DNA from: Lolium rigidum
Lineage: Eukaryota > Streptophyta > Magnoliopsida > Poales > Poaceae
Assembly: GCF_022539505.1 (NCBI RefSeq)
Contig: NC_061510.1
Location: 399,758,249-399,822,248 of the forward strand
Length of the DNA stretch: 64,000 nucleotides
Direction: 5' to 3'
The first letter of the stretch is position 1; each line of letters starts with the position of its first letter. The notes below the pieces were generated by a model, which saw nothing but the letters and a program-made list of their open reading frames with translations, made no database searches and was not told where the DNA came from. Shown one piece after another: positions 46,550-57,592 of this stretch. The position numbers and the translations under genes are program-made.

Positions 46550-49500
46550 CACCCCGCCAGCTCTACCAATCCGTTGGCGTGCAGAAGGGAAAAGATACGG
46601 CTGGCTTCCCCAGAGCCATTATAGATCTCATGGTCAACGCGGTTTGTACGGCGCTAGAATCACTGGACGGCATTGGTAATTAATCCTAGGGTGATATAAC
46701 CCATTGCAATGGAACCTCCACCATATCAACACATACCATGGTTCCATTGCCCACCACATAGTCATATTCATAATTGTAAAATAATACTTTGCTTTTCAAT
46801 GCATGAGTGATAAGTATAGTACTTTGCATATAGTTTGATAAAAATAATCAAATGACATGAGCAAGCGATGAACTTGCCTTTCTTGACTCGCAAGATTATG
46901 CGGGCAAAAGCTTCGATACGTGATAACTCCAAATGCTGAAATACCATCATCGTCCGTAAGGACAATGTTTAAAGAACCGGCAAAGATGCTATAATGCATA
47001 ATATGAGATGCAATCGTCCCGAGCGTAACCTAACCTCGATGATTTAGGATCTATGAGTTGTAAAGATTTCTTTAGGGTTGGTTGCACTTTTAGAATGGTT
47101 CTCAAACAAGGTTCTTATTAGGGTTTGGTTATATTAGCATCATAACCAAGTGATATAAGGCATCATAACAATCATATACATAAAGAATAGTGGTGGAATA
47201 ATATATAAAGAACAGCTTGTCAATTTTAAGTTCTACGTAACATGGTTGATGATTACTTGTATTATACTTTAAAAGAATAACTTTTGAAGAACATGTTAAT
47301 TAAGAAATAATGAGTATTTCAAAGAAGGATTAAACTTCTAAGGTTTGATTGACATTTGTACTTCAAAAGAATAACTTTTGAAGAACAGGTTAAATAAGAA
47401 CAAGAACTACTATACATAGGAGCTATGGCTTTCTAGGGTTTACTATGGAATTCATTTAGTTCTCTAACAAGAACTAGTTAGGTTCTTTAAGTATAATGGT
47501 TTTATATATGTAGCAAGTATTGGTAGGGTTATCACCATAGTTTTCCATATACATCATATCAAAGGATGGTTATTAAGATGGTTCCATAGATTTGCTATTA
47601 GGTTTACTATGGCTTCACATTTGCTTTACCAAATAATCTTTAATAGTTTCTAAGCTAAGTGGTTTATCATTTCCTAAGTAAGGTTTAGTTGAATAGGAAC
47701 ATGTGATGTGATTTGCTACACAAAGTTGATACTAGGATTTATCATTATGGTTTAACTAGGGTTTAATGATTGAGGTTGATCTTAATGGTATGGTATATAG
47801 GAGTTGTGATCAATGTACTAATCCAATTAACAAGTTAGGGTTTATATCTAGGTGGCACTAATTGGTTATACAAAGTTTATTCAAAAATAAAGACATGGAA
47901 TGATGACTCATGGGAATTGGTTCTATGTTGGTGGATCATGACTTGTATTTGTTGGTCACATAATATGGTTCCCTATGTAAGGTGACATTCACATGATCAC
48001 ATGTGATAAGCAACTAGGGTTTAGGGTTAAAGCAATTTCAAATGATCAGATACAATAATGGGATCCAGATTCTAACTTATAATAAAACTAGGGTTTCTAA
48101 ATTATGATCCAATTCTTAAAGTAATACTTGGTACTAGAATTAATGTGATTAAGTACTTGAAATAAAGTTATTAATAATTTTAATATGCTATTAATTTTTA
48201 GAGGGTTTAAGAATTAAAATAATTACTAGTTAGGGTTTATGAATTACCACTAATATTTAAGTTAATGCAAATATGATAAGGAAAATTAATCTTAACATTT
48301 TAATTAGTTACTGAATAGTTAAAATTTAAATTTGAAACTTCACTAATTATTGAATTCAATTTGCATTTTAAACAATTAGAAAGACATAATCAATAAAGAT
48401 AAAAATAAGTGAATTTTTATTTTGACACACATTTTTGTTTTATATTTTATTCGAATAGAGTTTATTTTTGTGAGCATTTTGATATATTATTCATATTTTT
48501 CTGAATTGAAATGAATTTTGTATGATTTTACAAGTTTCGGTGACTTTCTGGAATTTGAAATAAAACAAAAATACTAAGTGTACCGGTTCGTTACCTAGCT
48601 CTAGAGACAGACAGGTGGGACCTGCATCCAGGTCACCTGCCACGGGGCAACGACCAAGTCAAAGGTCTCCCGGTCCCACGGCCACGTCACTCTCTCGCCG
48701 ACGGCTTGACGCCGGCGGGCGAGAGAGACGGCGCCGCCGTTTTAATGCCCCCCAGGACGGCCTAGTGAGATATTTTGACTCTCCTCGACTCGCTGAAGCT
48801 GCTGGTGGCGATGGATTTGCCAGGGGATCACCGGAGCTATCACCGGTGAGAGGTGCTGCGGCGGTGGCTCCGGCGAGAAATCAAATCGGACGCTATGATG
48901 GATAATAGAACAAAATGAAAGGCTCCAGAGGTGCGTATGCTCACCCTGAGGTTGATGGTGTGCTCGACGGCGACGATTGGTGACGGTGGTGAGTCCTATT
49001 TTACGGATTCCGGTGAGCCACCGTGAAAGGGAACGAGTCGAATCGCTCGATTGAGAACTCCTCTGCTTAATTCCTTCCGCCAGGATGCTCCTTGAGGTGA
49101 CGCGCATCTTCTGGGCTACTCTACCGACGCTAGGGTGACCCCAGACGACGGTTTCGTCTCCGACTCCGGCGGCAGAAACTGCTCGTGGATGATGTTTAGG
49201 AGGAGCTAGAGAGAGATTGGAAGGATAGGAATGAACAAGGATGTCACGGCGCTCCTCTGGTTGTATTTATAGCCCCCGTCGAGGTCAGAACCGTCACTTC
49301 ACCGGCGGCGACGACGGAGATGCGACGGTGACGGTGACGCACGGCTCGGGCGCGAATCTTGACCCTTTTGGATAGGCTCGGACGCGAGAGATGTTCTGCG
49401 TGGTTCGAGAAGTCCGCAGCATCCGGGGTCGGGCTTATCGTCGTCGAGGGACGTGGCCGGCGAGCTCGTCGCTGTGTCGCTCCCAGAGAAGAAGACGATG

Positions 49501-52500
49501 ATGGTTTTCTTCTGTTCGGTACCGATTCGCTGCGTGGACCGTTTCAATGATGGGCTGGGCTGGTTTTTGGGCTTCGACGCGGCTGCTACGTGGGCTGTTG
49601 CGGCCTGCCAGGTAAGGCCTCTCTCTCTCTCTATTTTGTGTTTTCTTTTCTATTTCTGTTTTTATATTCTGGTTTGTATTCAAATTTGATTTCTGGTTTG
49701 TTTTGCAGGTTTCTAAGTATTTGAATCTCATTAGGATTTGACAATAGTAACTACTGCATCATTTTGTTGTTCAAAACAAATATTTAATGTTGGATTAAAT
49801 TAGTATTGTTGTGAGATTCATTCTAAACTTAAAATAGACATGATTTTTATGTATTCATTTCAATTCTTTTTTTTATTTAGGAATCAAATATGTTTAATTT
49901 CATTTTCATGGTAACCATATTATTAGGTTTTTCTAATGTGCTTAACAACATTGGTTATTCATATGCAATTCTAAATTATGGCTAGAGTTTAAATTAAATG
50001 GTGTTGAGAATGGGATTGGTTCATGATTTTATGTGAATAATGGTTCTTAGGGTTTTGGTAATGCTCACTAGTTGAAGTATAAATGGGCATGAGGATTGGT
50101 CTGGGGTTAACTACTAGTGATATACTTATTATTTTATGTGATAGATGAGATCTATTAATAACATGGGTTTAACTGATCATCTATATCTACAAGGTATAAT
50201 CATGCATTAGACAATATCCACTTATTCCTCACTAATCACTCTTTATCATTCCTCTCATCACACTCAATTAGATTCTTAGGGTTTCTAATTAATACCAAAT
50301 TGTGATGATTATGGAATTGGTTTCCTAAGGTCCTACTCAAGAGATGATGATATGATCCTCTAAATATATGGTTTGCCTAGGAATTCTACCTTGGTATCTT
50401 CCGTAGCTTGTTCTTCAGGAAATCCGATAAACCCGCATCTTGTGGTATGCCTCCACCTCCTAGCTTCTTCATCTTGATTCTAGCTAATTCACATGGAGTG
50501 GCTCTATGTGTTTTTTCCCATGTATCATGGTACTTGATGAGCAAATGGATGAAGGGTGTGGCTCTATTTATAGGCTTGGGCAAGCTCTAGTATCATGACA
50601 CATAGGTGATGACTCTTGATTTGGTTTGATGAGTAAGGTGCTTGGGTGTCATGCCCTCATCCATAGCAATCCTTTGGGCATGAGGTGGCATAACTTGGAA
50701 AGCAAGTCATGTAGATATTTTCATCCCATGTGGCAAGATCATTATCCTCTCATATGATTTATTTTTGGATAGCTAAGTGGCATTTGTTACTAAATATCTT
50801 ATGGATGGTTTTATTATTGTGGATGAGTCATCATACCATGTATGATTGGATTTATGTTATAATATTGTTCAAAAGGTCAAGTTTGAGGGTTATTTCTCCA
50901 TTTTGGATAGTTGGTGTTTGATTTCACCAAGGCATGATCATATGAGTTTCAAAATACTCATAGTTAGTTTTACTCAATTAGTTTGAACTATAATTTGTAA
51001 TGTAAATGGATTTAGTTTTATGATATTCCATGTATTTAATAAGTTATGATTTAAATAAGAATGTGTGGCTTTTATGCACTTTAGACCCCGTGGTTTACCT
51101 TATTTATAAGTGAATTAAATTACACACAAAGGTAGTTGCTAACTTTTAAGTGTTAATAAGTTAGAGTTTGATTCTTAAAGAATGTGTTGTTGTAAATCTA
51201 ATTCCATTTGATCTAATCCATAGATCAAATCATTTCTACCCAAAACAAGGTTTTACCAAAGATCACAGTGAAGTTTATAGCGCTTGACTTGATGATCTAC
51301 TTCAATTCCAACAAGTCAAGTGAAACTTCGATGGATCGTGGTAAGTTTTATTTGAAAGCGCGAAAATTCCCCGGATTTTCTATGCATGAATGCAATGCAC
51401 ACTTTGGTGTTCTCTCATTTTATAGCCTCTAAACCTGGGATATTACAATATGTTATCATTCTTCATCCTACCGAAAGGAATTCTGCATAAACTCGATTAT
51501 TATCGATCCAGATTCTTTTGGCAAGGGGATAACGAGAAAAAGAAATATCGACTGGTTAAATGGAGTATAGTTTGTAGTCCCAAAGATCAAGGAGGGCTTG
51601 GAGTTCATGACCTGGAGGTCAAGAATTCAGCTCTACTGGGTAAATGGCTCTTTAAGCTACTTACCGAGGATGGGATTTGGCAAACTATACTTCGGAGAAA
51701 GTATATCGGCTCGAAGACATTATCTCAAGTGGTTTGGAAACCTGGAGATTCACACTTCTGGGCTGGTCTTATGGCGACAAAAAAATGTCTTTTTTCGACA
51801 TGGCACTTTCTCCATTAGGAACGGAGCACAGATACGTTTCTGGGAAGATGCTTGGCTCGACAATGCACCCTTAAGTGAACAGTATCCCGCTTTGTATAGA
51901 ATTGCGCGTCGCCAAGGGGATACCATTGCAACTGTAATGGCTACTTCACCCCCGAATGTGACGTTCAGACGGGTTTTACTTGGACAAAGGCTAGTGGCAT
52001 GGAACAATCTAATTCAGCGGCTTGGAGATATTCAGTTATCGCCAGAGCGGATGAATTTCGATGGAATCTCCATGTAGATGGTACTTTTTCTGTAAAATCT
52101 TTATACAATGCGATCCTACTTTCTGATTTACCAGTTGATAATAATAAAAAAAAATTGGAAGATGAAGATACCATTAAAAATTAATATTTTTGGATGGTAT
52201 CTTCGTCGTGGAGTTATTCTCACCAAAGACAATCTTGTTAAGCGGAATTGGCACGGAAGTACACGATGTGTTTTTTGTCATCATGATGAAACCATCAAAC
52301 ATTTATTCTTCCAATGCCAGTTTGCGAGATCTATATGGTCAGTCATCCAAGTAGCGTCTACCTTGTATCCTCCGACTAGTGTCGCTAATGTCTTTGGCAA
52401 TTGGCTTCATGGTATCGACTCAAGGTTTAAATTTCTTCTTAGGGCGCCCTGGCTATGTAGAAATGATAAGATCTTTAATGACAAAAATTGCTCTTTGTTG

Positions 52501-52759
52501 CAGGTCATCTACAGATGCACAGGTATTCTCCGTTCGTAGTTACCTCTTCAGCGTGTGGAGAACCGAGACCTATTTACGGAGGTCTGTACACGGTTGAAGG
52601 ATACGGCGAGGGATACTTTTTCCCTACATGGGTGACAGCATAGTCTACGGATAGTAGCTCCACCTACATCTTAGGCGTCATATGATTCATCGTCCCGATA
52701 TGTATTTCGCCTAGTTTTGTTTTTATGTAACTTTGGACACTTGAGACAACAAACGGCTG

Positions 52760-52784
52760 TGTGCATCCTGGTTATGCAGAGGCT
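52760..52784 (+). other. 3'-terminal hairpin of the large LINE
   Basis: GTGTGCAT...ATGCAGAGGC, the counterpart of the hairpins at 469-485 and 4,160-4,187. The stem is weaker here. In LINEs such tails are likely recognised by the element's own reverse transcriptase. Confidence 0.55.
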
Positions 52785-52834
52785 GGATGTAATTGCTTCT
52801 TGAAGTAATAAAGCATCCTTTATCAACAAAAAAA

Positions 52835-53595
52835 GTTCTCTGTACTTCTTAGTTCAGTTCAGTTCAAGGACGTAGTTATTGTCTTTGTCCTGCATGTTTT
52901 ATCTTTATGGGAGGAAGGAAAAATGGGGTGATATAATCCAGTTAAAACTGGTTAATTAATTATGTATGTATTAATCTGGATAATTTTTTATCTGATGAAA
53001 TCCTTGATATACATGCTATACCTGTTAATTTTCTATTTTTTACGAAAGACTATTTTATAAAACTGCGTGCTATTAGCACGTTATAACTTGAATTTGCGCG
53101 CTAGTTTTTTCCTTGACGGGCTGCATGCTTTTTATCGAGGAAAGCTCTTACATTAACACTCTTCGGTAACTTTGGGGAAATGGTTTTCGTGCAAGAACGG
53201 CAGAACTAGAAGCGCACGGTGAAGCCAAGTGGGTGGGACGGGGCAGGCCTTTGCTGCCAGGCCCTCGCCATGAGACAAGCAGTAGTTCCGGTCCCTAAAA
53301 AAAACAAGAAAAGTAGTTTCCTAGGGGGAAAAATCAGACAAACAGCGCTGGCAAAAACTCGTGTACTCCTGGACAGCTCCACCCGGGCCCAAAAACCTCT
53401 TTTTACCGGCAACAATATCTACCAGAGTGACATCGGCAATGACATCACTAATGTGCTGACTAATCTTTTCATAAAATTATGAAATATAATTAAAATGTAA
53501 CTAAAACACTTTTTTGTAGAACATATCGCAATGATATCAACAATGATGTAATCAGTTTTACATCTTTCAGACAGTTTCATAATGTTACCCATGTA
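52835..53595. other. Intergenic, no supported gene
   Basis: AT-rich, with a short ORF at 53,219-53,482 that matches nothing recognisable. Confidence 0.5.
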
Positions 53596-53677
53596 CTCCC
53601 TCCGTTCTTTTTTAATTGACTCAGATTTAGTACAACTTTGTACTAAATTTGAGTCAATTAAAAGAGAACGGAGGGAG
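53596..53677. mobile_element. Stowaway-type (Tc1/mariner) MITE
   Basis: CTCCCTCCGTTC start and GAACGGAGGGAG end, flanked by TA on both sides (53,594-53,595 and 53,678-53,679). The 82-bp unit is almost a complete palindrome and would fold into a single long hairpin, as is typical of the short Triticeae Stowaway families near genes. Confidence 0.93.
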
Positions 53678-54077
53678 TATCAGTATAGTTTCATAATTCA
53701 CTTTTGTTAATTATTAAATTTTTATTAAAAAATGTCAAAAGCCTTAACAATTTCAAAGCAGTGATTGGGTGGTAGATATCAGGTGATGACGTGAGTACCT
53801 TCTGTTACCGTTAAAATCGCTGTGTTCCACCCCGGCCATTGCTGTCGTAGAGCGGTGCTCGGACATGGCCTCATCTACTACTTGACATGATGTAGACCCA
53901 AGATTTTTATGTTTCCGCTAGCTTTCTTCTGACGAACTGGCAGGACTAATTTCGATGCATTCCTTTGCACTATATTTTGGTTACATAAAAAGAGTGAGAA
54001 CAATCGCCAGTCGCACGCTACTGGACGACGTGCCGTCCAGGTCATTCACTGAAACTGTAGGGACACCGCCCAGCTAA

Positions 54078-54539
54078 GGGTGTGTTCGGTTTGGGGATGT
54101 GGTGGAACGGAATGGAACCGTTCCGCACCCAGAGCCCGTTCCTGCGTTCGGTTGCAAACTGGAACGGAATGAAGTGGTTCCTCCAAATGGAATATTCCCC
54201 TGGATCCTGAACGGTGGTTCCTCCGATTCGGCCAGACGAGGTGGAACGGGTGACTGTCACATGCTGATTAATTAAGTTTAGCAATAATTAATCAAGTTTA
54301 GCAATAATTAACCAAATTTAGCAATAATTAATCAAGTTTAGCACTACTTAATCAAGTTTAGCAAATAATTAATCGAGTTTAGAATAATTAATCGGGTGAC
54401 TATCTCACCCATTGCATTCCATTCTCATCCCATTCCAAAATCGAACACATTGATGGAACCGTTCCGTGATAATTTTTTTGTTCAAACCGAACACAGGGAT
54501 GGAACGGTTCCATGACAGCATCCCAAACCGAACACACCC
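54078..54539. mobile_element. Harbinger/Tourist-type MITE with internal tandem repeats
   Basis: Terminal inverted repeats GGGTGTGTTCGGTTTGGGAT-like (left GGGTGTGTTCGGTTTGGGG, right CCCAAACCGAACACACCC) and target duplication TAA (54,075-54,077 and 54,540-54,542). Subterminal GGAACGG/CCGTTCC motifs recur in both orientations. The centre (about 54,268-54,390) holds about six degenerate units of TTAATCAAGTTTAGCAATAA. Confidence 0.87.
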
Positions 54540-55113
54540 TAAGTGAAGCGACGGGATCTTCAGGCGACTGCGTACCGTGGCCGTGGGGAAGCTGATTCAG
54601 ACCGATTTCTTGGAATGATTTTGATTATGTGAACGGTGAGGGAAAAAGAATATCACAATGACTGTCGATTTCAGGGTATTGTGATGTGTCGTAGCGATAG
54701 CACTAACCGAGGAATCAACAGTCTCACGTGCCGGCCAGATTCAGTTAAACACACGGCCAAGTGGCAGTATCATGAAACAGCCTCCAAGTTTCTTACTACG
54801 CTGTCGATTCCAGCGCGTGATTAGGAGACACGCTAGCGTGCGCTGCAGCGACATGCGTGTGCGTGAGTGTGAGCGTCATCTTCTTTGTAATCGCACAAAA
54901 AGGAAACAAGTCAAATGGGAACTATTGATCAACCCAAAATATTCACACCCAGCAATGACTGTACAGGTGAGAGGCAAGATGATAATAGCTAGTACTAGTA
55001 GTGTACATCCAGGCTACTGGGCCCTGGCCACTATAAAGAATATCAATACGAATACTCTGCATCTAATACTACGGTCATGAATACACACGATGATTCTAGA
55101 AGTTTCTAGCACA

Positions 55114-56153
55114 TCAAAAACCATCATAGTAGCCACCGAATGATATGCTTGCCCTAGTGGATGCGCCTCCCATGACAGACGACATGGCCTGGTTCAACAT
55201 GGAGGCCTGCTCCACAGCCTGCTGAATCCTCTGCACATCAAACAAGGCACAACAGTCAGGAACAGTGGGCCATTTATCACCACAAGATTCAGTGCATCAG
55301 CCTAATCTATTGCAAAATTCCAAACCTAAGAAATAAATATAAGAAAAGCCTTTTTTTTGTCGCAAAGAATGATGCAAAGTTGCTGAACTCATCCACTGCA
55401 ATTGTTTTTACGGGCAAGTATAAGTGAAGTTCAAGCAAGCTAGTTGAGAAACAGTGCGAAGATTAAAGTGGGGAATTAATTCATCAACAAAAGGTAAAAG
55501 CCATATACCTCGTCATCAGCGTACATCTGGAACTGGATCTTCTGGCCCTGCATCTTCTTCTGGTTCTGCGGCTTGCCGCCAAGCAGGAAGATGCAGAAGG
55601 TGGCAGCTGCAACCCCAAACGAGCAGAGTGCCCCAGCACCGTTCACCCGCAGTTTCCCGACACTGAAACCTACGCATTCCAGCCCTGCCCTGTCTCCCTT
55701 GACACCTTCCTCCTCGTCACTTAGATCAGGTGCTGCTTCCACCATCACCTCGTCCTTCTCACAAACTTCCTCGACAACAGCACGCCACTTGATCAGCTCC
55801 TCCTCATCCGCGTCAGAGATCAGCACCTCAGACACCTTTGACGCGGACTCCTCTCGGCTCAACTGGGTGTGCACGACACCGATGTCCTTGAATTCGACGA
55901 CAGGATCAGAGGCATCTTGGAACAATGGTGGCTGATGTGGTTTCTTGGCTTCTTCGTCTAAGATGCAATTATAGGGAGAAGGGTGAGATGCAGGGGTGAA
56001 GTGGTCCATGTTGATCATGACCAAGTCAGCCCCCAACAAGATCTGGTCCTTACCACCAACAGTGTACTCCTCCATGAAGAAGGCGCTCTCCTGGTCAGGC
56101 AGGAGCTCCCAGTCATCCAGGCTGATTACATCCATGGAATCCCCTCCGGTCAT
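55114..56153 (-). CDS. Plant-specific membrane-anchored protein, two exons (DUF6821-like)
   Basis: Exon 1 spans 56,153-55,509 and exon 2 spans 55,230-55,114, joined in phase 0 with GT (55,508) and AG (55,231-55,232): 253 residues. The N-terminal half is acidic (SLDDWELLPDQESAFFMEEY, later DADEEELIKW and LSDEEEGVKGD). One hydrophobic segment (ALCSFGVAAATFCIFLLGG) is followed by a basic stretch and the C-terminal block QKIQFQMYADDE, RIQQAVEQASMLNQAMSS and a Ser-rich SISFGGYY end. This order matches a conserved plant protein of unknown function; the DUF number is recalled and not checked. Neighbour APRL is on the same strand about 1.4 kb upstream. M7 (MDVISLDD) is an alternative start. Confidence 0.82.
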
Positions 56154-57592
56154 GGCAACTCAGTGCAAGAACAAGTTTGGATCAGGGAGTTATGTAGCTG
56201 CTCACCTGCTTGCAACTATGATGCTACGGAATGGATGCTACCCGAGAATCAAAGCAAGTGATGGTTTAGAAGGATACTTTCTTTGGTTTGTGGAGGGGAA
56301 CAGCAACTGAAAAGGCTAGTGGGGAACAACTTGTCTTGCACCAATGGAGATGGCAGCCAATTTAAGGTGCTTGTGTGTATGTGGGTTTTGCCTTCCTGCT
56401 AGGTGACAAAGCAGAAATTACATATTGAAAAGAAAACCTGAAAATGTTCTTTGGAGCCTACCAATGGGGACTTGATCCTTCCTTCCTCCTTACTCAATCC
56501 TTTCCAGTTGCCATGTTTTTTGCAAAGATCCTAGCCGACTGAAAAGATTAGTTCTGCCAAGAAATCAACAATTAAAAAGTAATAACGTAAGGAGATAAAA
56601 AATATTGTAGAATAGGATATAGCGTCGGTGCCCCGACTGGTAAACTCCTCCACAATCCTAAAATAATCCCATGCACAGCACAATGTTACTCGGTAATCTT
56701 ACTTGTACGACGTAACAAACTTTAATTAATCAGGTCTTGTCAGTTGCTGTCAAGGATTAGGATGCCACATCCTACCTAATACTAAAAGGCTTTCAAGGAA
56801 CATCATTTTCAATCAAATTATGAAGCATGCTTCCAGAAAAAAATACAAGTCTAATTCAGAGAAAACTGCATAGTGAGAGTATCATAATGGAGAGGTCAAA
56901 GTTACTACACGGTAGATTATAAACAAAGGAGCAGATAAATGAAATCAACATGAAGTAAAGAAGGATAGGGACACATACCAGTTAAACACGGAAGGAAGAT
57001 GAGAATGGGACGCGTGTTTAGAAACTTCTGCAGAAACATAACTCTGAAAAGTTGATGTGTGACCCAAGACAGTGATGGATAATTATGTAGGAGCACAGTT
57101 ATGCACATCAAAATGTGGTTGGGAGAAAAAAATTGAAACGGGTCTTAAGAGTAAGAAAATTTCACTTGAAAGTGAGAACAATTCATATGCAGAACTGTTT
57201 TATTTCCTTTAAACAGCATGTTGTGTAAAACAATCATGCAAGTTTTACAATAAAGAGCAGGGGTTGGCTGCCCAAAGCTTGAAGCTGGTGCACAACTGCA
57301 CATAAGGCTGGCATAGTGAAGCCAAATTGTACCAACAAACTGAAAGACATGCAAAAAAGTACTCAGATCTTCACCATACATCAAACAATTACTTGAGTTA
57401 ATTGACAGAAGAACAGGTATTGCGTCAGCAACACAATATTTCTCTATACAACAAGACAAGGCCTGAAAATTTACATTCCTGTGAGGTTCCCCACATGCGT
57501 GAACTCACATACATAGCAGGATGGGGAAACAAGATCAACTGATTTTGAATCATATATCAGCAGCTAGACTATCAAAGAGCATCCCAGAAAGG
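56154..57592. other. Intergenic between two minus-strand genes
   Basis: Likely holds the promoter and 5' UTR of the downstream membrane-protein gene and the 3' UTR of the APR-like gene. No coding domain seen. Confidence 0.55.

Larger units (their letters stand above)
37333..51447. mobile_element. Large solo-LTR-like insertion, itself split by gypsy copy B
   Basis: Begins TGTGGTGACCCAGC, ends CTGGGATATTACA, and is flanked by the perfect 5-bp duplication ATATG (37,328-37,332 and 51,448-51,452) inside the LINE. The ends form a short imperfect inverted repeat (TGT..T..CCCAG). Outside the nested gypsy copy it is about 5.9 kb (37,333-38,371 and 46,550-51,447). I see no second copy of its start or end inside, no primer site and no pol ORF, which suggests a solo LTR of a large-LTR, LARD-like family. 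The strand is undetermined. The interior is AT-rich except for a GC-rich, promoter-like block at about 48,600-49,620, followed by a CT run. Confidence 0.7.
34891..52539 (+). pseudogene. LINE ORF2 (endonuclease, reverse transcriptase), broken and interrupted
   Basis: The ATG at 34,891 overlaps the ORF1 stop (ATGA). The AP-type endonuclease includes DFIAISETGRR and IGGDFNLLRFP (35,302). A TAG at 35,230 interrupts it. The frame slips at about 35,552, which puts the SDHAP motif out of frame, and returns at a G-run near 35,695-35,703. The reverse transcriptase includes NKAPGPDGFPAEFYQSFW, ILKLDFEKAYDKVKWSF, RKGLRQGDPLSPMLFN and the catalytic LQYADD (Y at 36,964). The coding sequence is cut at 37,332 by the nested insertion and resumes at 51,453 with the zf-RVT part (FFWQGDNEKKKYRLVKW, GGLGVHDLEVKNSALLGKW, LTKDNLVKRN), with more frameshifts, one in an A-run at about 52,145. 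Confidence 0.92.
32129..52834 (+). mobile_element. Plant L1-like LINE, nearly full length, split by nested LTR sequences
   Basis: Segments 32,129-37,332 and 51,453-52,834 form one element of about 6.6 kb once the 37,333-51,447 insertion and one ATATG duplication are removed; the reading frame then joins at NSVLTNMVLY and MLSFFILPKGILHKL. Order: ORF1 with zinc knuckles, ORF2 with endonuclease, reverse transcriptase and C-terminal zf-RVT regions, a 3' UTR with hairpin (about 52,755-52,784), and an A7 tail at 52,828-52,834. Stops and frameshifts in both ORFs make it inactive. The 5' end is uncertain. Confidence 0.9.
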
